DNA of 64,000 bases from Primula veris (taxonomy: Eukaryota > Streptophyta > Magnoliopsida > Ericales > Primulaceae), in assembly GCA_963682055.1 (NCBI GenBank), contig OY821749.1, positions 20,777,631 through 20,841,630 on the forward strand. The letters run 5' to 3'. The notes under the pieces are model-generated. The model did not search any database and was not told the origin of the DNA. It saw nothing but the letters and a program-made list of their open reading frames with translations. The position numbers were made by a program, and so were the translations under genes. This document shows, piece after piece, positions 35,935 through 46,554 of this stretch (its first letter is position 1; every line of letters starts with the position of its first letter).

Positions 35935-36481
35935 TGATAAAGCATGAACTTTGATCGGTTAAGTCACGCTTCTCAACAATATTTATTGATATGATCGACA
36001 ATAGTAAATAGGACAAGTAATTAGTCTTTCTTTATTGATCGGTCAAACTTCAAAGTATCTTTTACAATTCTCTATTTATTTGATGCTCGGTATAGTTGGT
36101 CGGTCTTCGTCTTGACTTCTTACGTGTACGTACTTTCTAGTGAGATAAGCTCTGGAAAGCCTCTGTACTGAATTCTTGCCTTTTCTGCTTAGAAGTCAGT
36201 TTAGTCTTTCAGTACTGATATTTGACTCTATTTATATGAGTTCGTGCGTCATATGATGTTGACAAGTGTCGCTCTCATCTGTCAAATCATGGTCTTTTTA
36301 AGTGTTGGGCCTTTGTGAATTGGGCTTAGACTCCAATGGGTAATTATTCTCATATCTGTTAAAGGAAAAGACCACTATGTCCTTATCCCAATTCTATTTG
36401 CGTTGAGTATCCATTAAAAAAATACACGGGTCGGGCCATATCCGAATATCTCTATTCGGGTATTATTTTTATGTCATATCA
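35935..36481 (-). mobile_element. Ty3/gypsy LTR (3' LTR of a minus-strand element)
   Basis: The 547-bp sequence starts TGATAAAGCAT and ends CATATCA. In minus orientation it has 'CATATAAATAGAG' as TATA and AATAAA downstream, the normal order of an LTR promoter and polyadenylation region. The purine-rich minus strand just outside the right end ('AAAAAGTCAGGGAGC') suits a polypurine tract, so the element body lies to the right. It is nearly identical to the LTR at 23672-24411. Confidence 0.8.
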
Positions 36482-36782
36482 AGGGCTCCCTGACTTTTTC
36501 ATTGTGGTTTCCATGACGAGGGAGTCATATTGTGCGGTTTCTGTACGTTTACTTTCGACTGCTCGACTTTCGTGTAACTATCCTCGACTTTGGAATTCCA
36601 AACGTTCCTCGGATAAGCGTCCTCGACGATTACCCTTCGTTAATTCCCTAGGCTAGCTGGATAATTTATTAATGCAGACCTTTCATGTCTCTGTTTGTAG
36701 TGCATTAATCGAGGGCATTGGGAAGCCTAAAAGTGCTCCCCTCTTTCGATAAGACCCTTGACATTCCCCATTATCAATCCAC

Positions 36783-36789
36783 TATAAAG
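36783..36789 (+). promoter_or_regulatory. TATA box of accessory gene A (copy 2)
   Basis: TATAAAG 67 bp before the ATG at 36856. The surrounding 'CCCTTGACATTCCCCATTAT' matches the DNA before the TATA boxes of A1 and A2 at 56367 and 56974. Confidence 0.55.
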
Positions 36790-36855
36790 TTAAAACCCTT
36801 GATGCTTTTCCCCCATACCTTTCTTCATCACAGTTATTGCTCTCTATATACAATT

Positions 36856-37197
36856 ATGGCTCAGCCCAATGAATCTAATGGGGACAACCTTTAAGAATAC
36901 CATACCCGTCTAGAAGATGAAGTTAGGAAGGCACGTGTCCTAAAGAGGAGGTTTGCTTTTCTGGCGAGGGAAGCTTGTAGGGCGCCAGCCTTAAAGAGAA
37001 GGGCGACCTCTCTGGATGCAACCCTTCACGTGGCTCTGGCTGACCGGGATTGGGCCCTTGACCGGGTCAAAAGACTCGAGGTTTCTCGGGACAAGCCTAA
37101 GGCATCCAAAAAGGCTTATAAACTGGCCTTGAAGGAGCTGCATGCTCGATCCAAAAAAGGGTCTGATGGCGGTGGGGCCGGTCCTGCGGCCGATTAA
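36856..37197 (+). pseudogene. Retroelement accessory coiled-coil ORF A (older copy)
   Basis: 114 codons beginning MAQPNESNGDNL with a TAA at codon 13, then a heptad-rich basic/acidic coiled coil ('EYHTRLEDEVRKARVLKRRF', 'ALADRDWALDRVKRLEVSRD', 'ASKKAYKLALKELHARSKKG') ending in a Gly/Ala tail. It is homologous to ORFs A1 (56427) and A2 (57029). The stop is where A2 has CCC, in an otherwise aligned block. It lies on the strand opposite to LTR transcription. No function is known; it has no enzyme motif. Confidence 0.7.
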
Positions 37198-37667
37198 TTT
37201 TCTTCTTGTAATTTTTTGTTTTTATTTGAAGGATGTAATTTCCCCATGTAATCGAACTTCTCATTTGAATAATATTTTCCATTATCTTTATCGTGCTTAC
37301 TTTCTCCTGCTTTTTCGATTAACTTGAAATTCCTTTGGATTGTCTTCCTTGTGCTGCCTTTTATTTTTATTTTTGACACATGTCTTGGCATGGTTGGACG
37401 AAACTATGAGCCATGCGCGTGTATCCTTCTTGAGTTTCGAAAAGATTGTCTGAATATTATCAGTCGCTTTTTTTCATGTATCTTTAAACTGTTGCATTTT
37501 CCCCAATATGACACGTGTACAGAGGTCTCTTCCCAATGGTTGCGCTTCTCTAACATGCGCGAATCCAAGAGTCTTGGTGAACAGTTGAGTCTCTTTAGTA
37601 GATATGTATCTGAAGATTTATTGGAGAACGGTTGCAATTCCCCCGGTCCTATTCCTCTGAATCCTTC

Positions 37668-37675
37668 TATAAATA
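37668..37675 (+). promoter_or_regulatory. TATA box of accessory gene B (copy 2)
   Basis: TATAAATA 98 bp before the ATG of ORF B, in the context TTCTATAAATACC shared with the boxes of ORFs B and C elsewhere. Confidence 0.6.
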
Positions 37676-37772
37676 CCCCCTTATGGCGCATATTTCTCTT
37701 CAATACTCTTTCTATCATTATCTTTCATTCTGCATATTTTTCTTCTATAGATACTTGATATTTCCCCTTGCA

Positions 37773-38090
37773 ATGTCAGGCCCTTACACCCGAACTGCTC
37801 TTCCCATGCAAGTGGAGGCCTTTGAGGCTTCTTATAATCATGTGAAGAGGATGCTCAGGAAGGCTGAGGAGGAGTTGAGTATCATGCGATCTCACCACAC
37901 TGAGGCGGTGAGAGAGTTGACATGGCTAAGGGCCGCGTTGGAGTATTGCAGGCATGCTCGCCAAGCTTTGATCAAGGAGAACGAGGCGCTCAGCGGGAAC
38001 GGGATATTGGTCCCGGACCCTCTCTCTGATATCGCTCTACCTCGCCGTAGTTTCTTTTTTGCCTTTTTCTTTGTTTTGCTTTCCTCATGA
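37773..38090 (+). CDS. Retroelement accessory coiled-coil ORF B (older copy)
   Basis: 105 residues, intact. It starts MSGPYTRTALPMQVEAFEAS and carries the block 'RKAEEELSIMRSHHTEAVRE', 'LTWLRAALEYCRHARQALIK' and 'ENEALSG', strongly conserved in the B ORF at 57965. The C-terminus ends in an odd Phe-rich run ('RRSFFFAFFFVLLSS'), probably a read-through of a former stop into the 3' UTR. It is predicted to be alpha-helical/coiled-coil, with no known domain. Confidence 0.65.
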   Translation: MSGPYTRTALPMQVEAFEASYNHVKRMLRKAEEELSIMRSHHTEAVRELTWLRAALEYCRHARQALIKENEALSGNGILVPDPLSDIALPRRSFFFAFFFVLLSS

Positions 38091-38422
38091 TGTAATAGGT
38101 TGCGATGTACCTAGTTTCGATGTAACCCATTTTTGTTAATGAATTGAACGTTTTCCTTTCCCCTGTTACTTATTGTGCTTGCTGTTTTTTCTTTCTCCTG
38201 TCACTTTTTGTACTGTCTGTTTTTCCTTTCTCCTGTCCCTTTTTGTACTTGCTGTTTGTTATTTACTTGATGGGATGATAGGCTGTCGAATATCTCTTTT
38301 GCTTTTTCCTCTTTTTATGTGTTCACGTGATGTCTGTACCGGGGTTGACAATTATCAGTCAAAGATGCTTGTTCCTTTATCTGCTTGTCAGTGCTTTTTG
38401 TTACTGTTTATTTTCCATGCTC

Positions 38423-38430
38423 TATAAATA
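38423..38430 (+). promoter_or_regulatory. TATA box of accessory gene C (copy 2)
   Basis: TATAAATA in the context GCTCTATAAATACC, 101 bp before the ATG of ORF C. The matching box lies before the C ORF at 59237. Confidence 0.6.
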
Positions 38431-38523
38431 CCTTGCCCAATACATTTCTTTCTCATTTATCCTCTTTGCTGTATAGCTTTCATTTTTGTTGAGGGAAAAC
38501 ATTAATGTTTATCTTAGTCAGGA

Positions 38524-38994
38524 ATGCCTGAACCGAGGATCAGATATCATGTCCGAGTGAGGGACTTAGATGCTATGGTGCCTCAGACTCCTTGTCGCAT
38601 GCTCAGGGCTGAGAGGGAGTTCCGGGCCCTGACCCTAAGCCTATTTGATACCCCTCCCAAGGTCGTACTCAATAGGGCTGAATGTGATGCTTTGGGTCAT
38701 CAGTTCGACCAATTATTGCTGGAGAGGGATCGTCTGACGAATTCTTGGTGTGAGGCCGAGGAAATATGGGATCAAGCTCAGGAAGAGTTCGACAACGGTC
38801 CTCATGGACTCACAAGCTTAAATGACAAAAATGCTCGGCTTAGAGATGATATCGCTGCACTCACTTCGAAGAATGAATCTCTGGTCGTGATCAATTCCTC
38901 ATATCGTGCTCAGCTGACGAATAGTCGATACTCCGGTCGACAAGGGTCTTGCTCCCGGGCGGGGAGTTCGGCTTTTCCCCCTGCTGGCCCCTGA
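38524..38994 (+). CDS. Retroelement accessory coiled-coil ORF C (older copy)
   Basis: 156 residues, intact. Shared blocks with ORF C at 59237 are 'RYHVRVRDLDAMV', 'LTLSLFDTPPK', 'FDQLLLERDRLTNSWCEAEE', 'IWDQAQEEFDNGPHGLTSL', 'NARLRDDIAALTSKNESLVV' and a Ser/Pro tail 'AGSSAFPPAGP'. The sequence predicts two long coiled-coil segments around a conserved NSW(C/Y)EAEEIWD motif. It is intronless, has its own TATA box, and lies antisense to the LTR. Conservation of motif and length between diverged elements suggests past selection. Confidence 0.7.
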   Translation: MPEPRIRYHVRVRDLDAMVPQTPCRMLRAEREFRALTLSLFDTPPKVVLNRAECDALGHQFDQLLLERDRLTNSWCEAEEIWDQAQEEFDNGPHGLTSLNDKNARLRDDIAALTSKNESLVVINSSYRAQLTNSRYSGRQGSCSRAGSSAFPPAGP

Positions 38995-39171
38995 TCGGAT
39001 TGGGAGGCATTGCTTGATTTTTATTCCTTGTATTTTTCTTTTTATTTCATGACTGTTGGTATGTTATCATTTAATTTTTATTTTGTTTGGGACACGTGCA
39101 TCGTTGTAACTCGTGATTTCTTTTGAATTTGGATCGTTGCGTCGCTTCGTTTTTTGTGCCCTTTGATTTTC

Positions 39172-39179
39172 TATAAATA
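39172..39179 (+). promoter_or_regulatory. TATA box of accessory gene D (copy 2)
   Basis: TATAAATA in 'TTTTCTATAAATACTCCC', 86 bp before the ATG of ORF D. The equivalent at 59882 has 'CTTATAAATGCTCCC'. Confidence 0.6.
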
Positions 39180-39264
39180 CTCCCTATTGCTATGTTTTAT
39201 TTACCGCTTTCATATCTCTCTCTTACTCTAGTTTTTATTCTTTTTAATCTCTCTTTATTTTGAG

Positions 39265-39498
39265 ATGGCTCCCCTTACCAGATATGCTGCCAAGAGGAAC
39301 GCTGCTCCTGAATGTGATCTTACTTATAGGTTGCCCGTTCTTCTTCCTGTTGAGGAGGAGTTGACTCAGGCAGAGTTGAAGGGGATTGCTTGCCAAAGTT
39401 ACTCTAACGATGGGGAGAACAGTCTTAGCGATGTCACTTTCGCATATCATGCGGTAAAGAGATCGCTTGCCAAAGTTACTCTATCAAATGATAGGTAA
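39265..39498 (+). pseudogene. Retroelement accessory ORF D, truncated (older copy)
   Basis: The first 40 codons ('MAPLTRYAAKRNAAPECDLT', 'RLPVLLPVEEELTQAELK') match ORF D at 59987. Beyond about 39385 the similarity ends and the frame runs into other DNA with a short direct repeat ('GCTTGCCAAAGTTACTCT' at about 39388 and 39467). The gypsy-derived block therefore ends here, and the element is truncated. Confidence 0.65.
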
Positions 39499-39499
39499 G

Positions 39500-40766
39500 G
39501 GATTCATAATCGACTTATGTCCCCTTTAGAGGTCCATATTTTGAACGCTATAGCGGCTCAATCAAAATATTAATTAAGCACTCCAAACACGCGTTAATAT
39601 GAGACTTCTGGCTCATAACCAGTAACCAGCTGGTACGCTTATCGTGTTTTGAGTGACTATGAGCCTCAGACGGACCAATGCAGCAATATGCAATATATTG
39701 TGACCCCACACAGAAATATATAGGTACGCATCACCAAATAACGCGTGCAATCATTTGCAACCGCTTAAAATTTCTGTGAGTCAATTTTGGGTCGGAACAT
39801 AATCAACATTATGCTCAATTTCAATTCACAAAGTCAAGTTATACAAATCGAAATTTCGATTCTTACTCTTCGGCATTATCAAGTCGACTAGATTTTTCAG
39901 GATAATCTGGATCACGAGCCATCAACTTAATGATAAGGCTAAGAGTTTGGAAAGTGCTGCATTTATGTGGACAACAGTAAAATGTGACCATATTGTCGAT
40001 CTATCAACCATAACCATTTATATTTATGGTCCGTCCTATGGTTGGAGAAGTCCACAATAACTCTTTCAATTATTTACAAGAATTCTACGAGTCCATTTCG
40101 TGATCTTTACACATACTAGTCTTTCAAAATGAGCATTAGTGGCATGAATTTCGGATTAATTACGAACTATATCCTCAAAGAGAATCCAAATGCAATGCGA
40201 TTATAAATCAAGCATCGTCTTTTGACCCGGGAATATCTCATCGGGTCAATGTCACAATATCAAAATGCTCTTATCAATCGACGACAGGCGAATGATAGTA
40301 CAGACAATCATGTCTTAGCATCTAAATCATTTATCAATCGACGACAGACGAAATGATAAGGTAACTTTAAATACTTTTAAAAAATGTGGTAGCAACCACT
40401 TGAAAGACATTTCAACTCCTCTAAATACGCTTTTGGTCGTATTGAATGGAGGCTATGTAAAGAAATTTTAATTCTTTCATGAGCTATTACCAGATAACAC
40501 TGGTTTTCTAGAATATTTTATAACTCGACAATGTACGACATGACCTACAGGAGTATAACGTCTCATATTTGACAAATCAATTTGGTTTTACCAAAGATTT
40601 CGATTTGGAACGACAGGTTCAGTATCGTTGTCACTGAGAACTTTTTTAGACAAGTAGTTGGTGAAATTATATGGTACATTGTTACCCACTATTTCCAAAA
40701 AAAACTAACTACACCACAAGTATTGCCTAAAATTTCATAATTTAAAATTTGGTCACATTTGTCTAA
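39500..40766. other. Unmatched 1.27-kb stretch
   Basis: No coding frame is recognised. It contains a repeated 'TTATCAATCGACGACAG' at about 40273 and 40331 and has an LTR-like look, but no ends were defined. It separates the truncated gypsy block from block C2. Confidence 0.4.
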
Positions 40767-41137
40767 AAAACCAAAATTTTAAAAAATATTTTTTTATACA
40801 AAAAATATGTGTGATCATGTCTGATCCTGTTCAATCTTGTATGTCTAATCTTGTTTGATCATGTCTAATTCAGTTTATTTCTATCTAATCATGTCCAATC
40901 ATGTCTAATACTGTTTGATATTATGTACAAATTTTTTTATTTTTTTTAAATATTTTTTTCACTTTTTTCGAATTTTTTATTTTTTGATTTATTTTGTATA
41001 TTTTATTATTTTTTATGACATACGTAACTAATTATAAATAAGTATACGTAACTAATTATAAATAATTACACATAAGTGGATTTTTTACGATTAAGTTGAT
41101 TGATATGTATCTATTTGTAAGTCTGCCTAAAAATTAT

Positions 41138-41666
41138 GAATAATGCTAATGAGCCAGATAGACTCAACCAGACTCCCAACACACTAGTTATTAATGTAAA
41201 TTTAGAATTTTATTTTCACCCCGAAATTTAAGAGTCTGCTATTCGGCCATATATTTAATATTTTTAATTAATATTTAAGTTTAGGATAGTCTCAAATAGA
41301 GTTCTATAATATTATATTTGGTTTTTTATTTTGTTGAATTATCAAATAAAATATATTAAAATTATTAAATTTTTAAATATTTTTAATTAATATTTAAATT
41401 TAGGGTAGTCTCAAATAGGGTTCTATAATATTATATTTGGGATTTTATTTTGTTGAATCGTCAAATAAAATATATTAAAATCATTAAAATTTTAAATATT
41501 TTTAATTAATATTTAAATTTAGGGTAGTCTCAACTAGGGTTTCATAAATATTATATTTGGGGTTTTATTTTTGTTTTAGTTGGGTGTCAAAAGAATTTTA
41601 AAAATTACATAAAGGACTGTCTGGTAATCAGTCTGATTGAGTCAGTCTGGTTATATAGCATTACTG
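41138..41666. mobile_element. Mutator-type MITE, 529 bp
   Basis: The 9-bp direct repeat AAAAATTAT lies on both sides (41129-41137 and 41667-41675), and unit 1 has the near-empty site (CTAAAAATTGTG near 25346). Inverted ends share TAATGCTA and 'CCAGA(T/C)(A/T)GACTCAA(C/T)CAGACT'. The 9-bp duplication fits Mutator-like elements. Inside are three tandem units of about 115-120 bp (41255-41575) with 'TAGGGTAGTCTCAAATAGGG'. There is no coding capacity. Confidence 0.85.
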
Positions 41667-42392
41667 AAAAATTATGTGTAAAGTCTCGGTGCAAAAATCA
41701 ATTTTCTTTTACTAAATTACCCATCAAAACTTCCAAACTCGTACATAACAAAGTTGTGTAAAGCCAAGATTGATGTTTCTATTGTCAATGTTTTTTTACC
41801 ATATAAAAAATCTGAATCCAGTGCAAAACCGTCACTCATAGATACGGGATTTGACTATGGTTCACTTTTTTTTTGGTTTTTCCTAAAAGCTAAAAAATAA
41901 ATACAAAAAAAAAAAGTATGCTCAACAAATTAAAAACTCAGTTTAAATTTTTATGCATTTTTTAGGATTTTAAAACATTTTTTTACAGTTTTGCGATGAA
42001 ATTTTGGAAATTTGTTAAAAAAATAATTATAAAATATAAAACTGAGTTTTTAATATATAATACCCAGTTTAAGATATTATAAATCTCATTAGCTAATTCC
42101 TAAATATTTTTTAAAGTATTTTCTATTTTCAAAGAAAATCGCTATAAAAAAATGCCAAAAAACTGAAAATTCTACTTTCTTTATGCCCAAAGCCATACTG
42201 TAATTTTAAAACTCAGTTATATAATTTATAAAAAAATTTAACAAACTTCATTTTTTTCATAAAAAGTCATAATAAAGTCAAAAAGAGCAGATAAAATAAC
42301 TAGAACAATGTAGAAATAGACTTTATATTTTTTTTTCTAACTTTTACAACCAAGTTATAATATCAATGTATTTTATTCCATAGACATATACA

Positions 42393-42806
42393 TCAATTCC
42401 AATCATATTTCTTATCCCAGATAGAATTGAATTGAGAAAAATAGAAACCATCGGTTCTCGATTGCCAATAGCATTTGCCATGGCCGTGTCCATCTCTATC
42501 ACAATGTTTCTCAATCGAGTTATTATAAACATCAAAAACTTGTTGTTTTGCACCCCAATACCAATGACAAAAGTAGAGCGTCCTTCCAAAAGGGTTCACG
42601 ATAAATTTAAAGTTGAATTGTCCATTTTCAGGGAGTGTTTGCATTCCCGTATCATCGTTTTTTGCTTTGCACTGAACTCTTATACTTCCAGGAACCAGGT
42701 TAGATATAAAAATAATGGCTGTAGCTCTGAATTCATATGCGTAACTACTTGAGCAAACAAGGTAAATAATAAAAAAAGAGATGCAAGGGATTGCATGTGT
42801 TTTCAT
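42393..42806 (-). CDS. S1/SPH self-incompatibility-like secreted protein (copy 2)
   Basis: Intact 137-codon paralogue of the SPH gene at 26076-26489, starting at the ATG at 42806. It has a signal peptide ('MKTHAIPCISFFIIYLVCSS') and a mature part with the same four cysteines. Differences cluster near the mature N-terminus ('EFRATAIIFISNLVPGSIRV' versus 'EFRPTGTVFISNLIPGGIRV') and at 'FNFKFIV' versus 'FSFSFIV'. All changes keep the frame. The farther upstream in-frame Met at 42998 would add 64 residues of repeat-encoded sequence before the signal peptide and is rejected. Confidence 0.88.
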   Translation of the reverse strand: MKTHAIPCISFFIIYLVCSSSYAYEFRATAIIFISNLVPGSIRVQCKAKNDDTGMQTLPENGQFNFKFIVNPFGRTLYFCHWYWGAKQQVFDVYNNSIEKHCDRDGHGHGKCYWQSRTDGFYFSQFNSIWDKKYDWN

Positions 42807-43044
42807 TTCTGATGATGTTGAAATTGTCTTTATCTTTATTAGACATGCATGAACACATTTGTACACCAATTTAAAGGGACAAAGCATTAAATTCCATAAT
42901 CCCGTTATACGTGGATCACCATTAGTTATACGTGGATCACCATTAATTAACAATTCATTCCATGTATGCCTCAAGACTATTTCCAAGTTGATTAGCAATT
43001 CATTCCGCGTATTTCCTTCTCAAAATTAATTGAATCACCATTGA

Positions 43045-43278
43045 TTAATAATTCATTTCACGTATTTCCTTCTCAAAATTAATTGAATCATCATTAATTA
43101 ACAATTCATTCCACGTATTTCCTTCACAAAATGTCTCAACAGTATTCATAGTACAGTTTTGCGTGTAAACTTCCAAATATGGACTAAATTGGTCAAAATA
43201 TACCATTTGATTCCCGTTAATAACTATGATTTGTAACATGTTTTCGGAAATTAAATATAGAAAGACAACGTAATACAT
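43045..43278 (-). CDS. Unidentified frame upstream of SPH (copy 2)
   Basis: 77-codon counterpart of 26729-26986 with an in-frame 3-bp deletion and a few substitutions. It has no recognisable domain and overlaps the tandem repeat at its 3' end. Confidence 0.3.
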   Translation of the reverse strand: MYYVVFLYLISENMLQIIVINGNQMVYFDQFSPYLEVYTQNCTMNTVETFCEGNTWNELLINDDSINFEKEIREMNY

Positions 43279-45191
43279 ATCAATTATGGCCAGAATTACA
43301 GGGATTCTATCTTTTAATAATTAATTATTAATAACCATGTTTTGTAACATGAGGGATGTGCGAGATCTCTTTTAGTTAAATGGTAGGTTAAGGTTCAAAT
43401 CAAAAAATACAATTTAATTCCTATTTTTTGACATCCATTTGTGTAAGCTTCCTTTTTGGCAGTTTCTTATAGATTTTGAAAGAACAAATGGATTAGAGCA
43501 TCTACAGTAGTTCTATTAGATATAAAAAAAAATAGTTAACTAACAAAAATTTGATCATATTTAATTATATTAAATTATTCACTAATTTAATATTGTTAAA
43601 AAAATTGTTAAAGTTAACAATTTTTGTAAGGATTGATGTGGCAAAAATGGGTTACCAAGTAGCAAAATCAACCGCCCATTCGCACAATATATGCTATTCT
43701 TTTTCTTTCGTGTGTATGTTTCCTGTGTATGTATATCTATTCTTTTTTATTTTCATGTGCATAGTTCCAAAACAATTCACTAACTATATATTATGCTGTT
43801 TTTTATTTTTTTGCTAGTACTAACTTTTTCATACCTTTCTTTTCAAAAACTTTGTTTCTGTATTTACTGAAACTGTTAACTAAATTTTTCAGAATGATGA
43901 AACATCATGAAGTCTTTGAAAATTAATTAAATCTTGGTTTTGTAGGTACACGGATTTGTTTGGTTACTGCTTTTAAACCCAATAATTATATTCTAGTATG
44001 TTTTTAAAGTATGGCCTGGAAAAAAAAAATACTTGTGTATTAATTAGATTATTAATTTTTAATTGAAAATATTAACTTTGTTAAGGCCAACACTAATGTG
44101 CTTCTTAAATTTAGCATGTCCATGCGTCATTTAAAATACTTTTTAAGTGATTATGTGACATTAATTAACAAGAAAAAACTAACAAGACTATTATAGATTA
44201 GTACAAATATAAAACAAAGATAGAAAAAAGGATGAGAAGCTTCACGCTGTATTCTGATTATGGGAAGGTGATAGTTTTTTTAAATTTCATAAAGAAAAAA
44301 GTCCTGTTTTAGAAATTTACGGAACCAAAGGAGAAGTTTCAATTTAAAGCTTGATATGGAAGTGATCATTCTAGCCCAAGAAAAAAAAAGGTAATTAATG
44401 CGCGGAAAAAGAAAAAAAAAAAGAGAAAGATACATAGTATTTAATTGATAACAATGATATATTTGATTCGTATATACAACATTATGAGTATAACGTGTGA
44501 TAAATGATATTTATATTAATTGTTCCTTGATCTTTAGGTAATTTTATTTTTTTCCAATAGAGTAGTTAGAATGGTCTAAAGTGGTGGACTTGATTAATAT
44601 AATACAGATTACTCACCATTAATTTCAAAGTTTTTTTTTCCAGTGATAGCACTTTCAATATTAGGTAATAGCAATTCATCTTCCTTTTTTTTTTAACGAG
44701 AGACACGTAGCATCGTGTTAAGGAAATTATATCATATGAAATGACTTTAGTAACATGATGAATGTGCGAGATCTCTTAGTTTCAATGGTTGGTTTTGGTT
44801 CAAATCAAAAAATACAATTTAATTCCTATTTTTTGACATCCATTTCATTTGTGTAAGCTTACTATTTGGCAGTTTCTTATAAATTTTGAAAGAACAAATG
44901 AATTAGTACATAAAACAACGATATAAGAAGTTTCAATTCAACGCTTGATAATTAAGGAAGTGTGATCATTTGATTCATTTTAGTCCAACAAAAAGGGGCA
45001 ATGCGCCAAACGAAAAAATATCAAGAGAAAAAATACATTTATATTTAATTGATAACAATGAGAAATTTGATTCGTGTATACAACATTATAACGTGACAAA
45101 TGATATTTATATAATTATTCCTCTAGGTAACTGGATATATTTTTTTCAATATATAGTATTCATGATAATTTTGATATTGTTGTGTGACGTA

Positions 45192-45427
45192 TTCACTCCG
45201 TCTCATTTTATTGGTACACTATGTGGAATAGCAAAAATTAAGAAAACATAATGACTGTGTTGCTTTTTATTTAAATTGACATTTTTGCCGTTATTTATTG
45301 TTTCACACATGTTATTTTGTAAAAAGGGTAATATAACAAAAAAGTTGGTTTTTATTTAAGAAAATTGCTCCAATAAATCAGGACGGTCAAAAAAAGAATA
45401 TTGCCCCAATAAATTGAGACGACCAAG
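45192..45427. mobile_element. Stowaway-like MITE
   Basis: 236 bp between TA dinucleotides. The left end TTCACTCCGTCTCATTTTAT matches the reverse complement of the right end, CTTGGTCGTCTCAATTTATT. The CTCCGTCTCA-type end fits Tc1/mariner MITEs. It lies just outside block C2. Confidence 0.65.
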
Positions 45428-45429
45428 TA

Positions 45430-46554
45430 TTAGCTAAGTATAGATATATGTAGAGATAACTATAGTGAGAGACAAATACGAGTCTTATTCATTAATAATG
45501 TTTAGAATACAAGTACCACTGAGCCTTTTTATAATGCAGATGTTAGAGCAAACGCATCAGTTTTTTTACACTTTTTCTTATATTTAAGTTAATTAGCATC
45601 ACTTTAATATTTTTAGGGTAACAGTTTAACTTTATACATTTTTCAGCTTCTTTATCAAATTTATTATCATAACTAAATATTACTATATTTTAATATATTT
45701 CTATCAATTTTTTTCAACCCAAATTAATTTACTAGAGCAACCACATTAAATAATTTACAAGTTTTCTCGTATTTAAAGTAAAAAGTACATTTTTACAACT
45801 TATAAGTAAGCGTTTTGATTTATACAAATTATCAGTTTTTTTTTATAGATTTCTCTATTACAACCATACAACTCATCTTTTTGTTATTTTATTAATTTAT
45901 ATGTGAAAATTACAAATAAATGAGAGAGAATAGAAGAAAAATAAAAGAGATAAATTATTATTTTAATTATAAGGGAACATTTTGATCTCTTATATTTGAG
46001 GGATATTTGAGCTCATGTATATTTAAGGTAATAGATAAATAAACTTATGGGTATACAATTTTAGAACAATCTACTCATGTTTAATGTAAATTGATGATAT
46101 AAGGGAACTGATGTGAGTGCTATGAGTTACATGAAATAAAACCCTAACTTTAGTAGAAACCAATACAAACATAAATGGTATACAACACTTCCACTTTGAT
46201 GTCTTCAAATTTTCGTCTTCATGTAATCGATGCAGGTCAATTTTAATTCGCATATGTCAACACATAAAAACCTTAGGTCTGAGAAACTCAGTGTGAGACA
46301 AAACCGGTATCGAGAATAAATTGTATAGCCGAATGATACATGCCGAAATACGATGTAATTAACTAAACATTGTTAGAGCACATCCAATGGGAAAATATCT
46401 GATCGAATGAAAAAAGTACAACAGTGGTAGTAATATGTGATCAACCGCAAAACAGATGTCTCATCAAAACTTTGCCAAAGTAAACATAATGGGAAAAATC
46501 TCTGGTCGAAGTACAAAAAAATACGTAGTGGTAAGAACTATACGACATGATACA
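45430..46554. other. AT-rich intergenic DNA, nothing firm
   Basis: Two 'AGAGCAA(A/C)C' starts near 45546 and 45736 resemble MITE ends, but no inverted partners were found. No gene is recognised. Confidence 0.45.

Larger units (their letters stand above)
31083..45136. repeat. Tandem segmental duplication, unit 2
   Basis: Unit 2 has block B2 (31083 to at least 32766, MORF pseudogene), then 3.2 kb without a match, a gypsy 3' LTR with accessory genes (35935-39500), an unmatched 1.27 kb, and block C2 (about 40767-45136, SPH gene). B2 and C2 are collinear with B1 and C1. Confidence 0.8.

Noticed and set aside
35935..36481. Reading this LTR as a plus-strand 5' LTR with the coiled-coil ORFs as sense gag
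   Set aside because: TATA and polyadenylation signals are ordered for the minus strand, the sister LTR at 23672 has gag on the minus strand, and gene E has introns, which a sense gene would not keep.
42432..42752. 106-codon plus-strand frame
   Set aside because: Antisense to the well-supported SPH gene; no counterpart of that length in the other copy.
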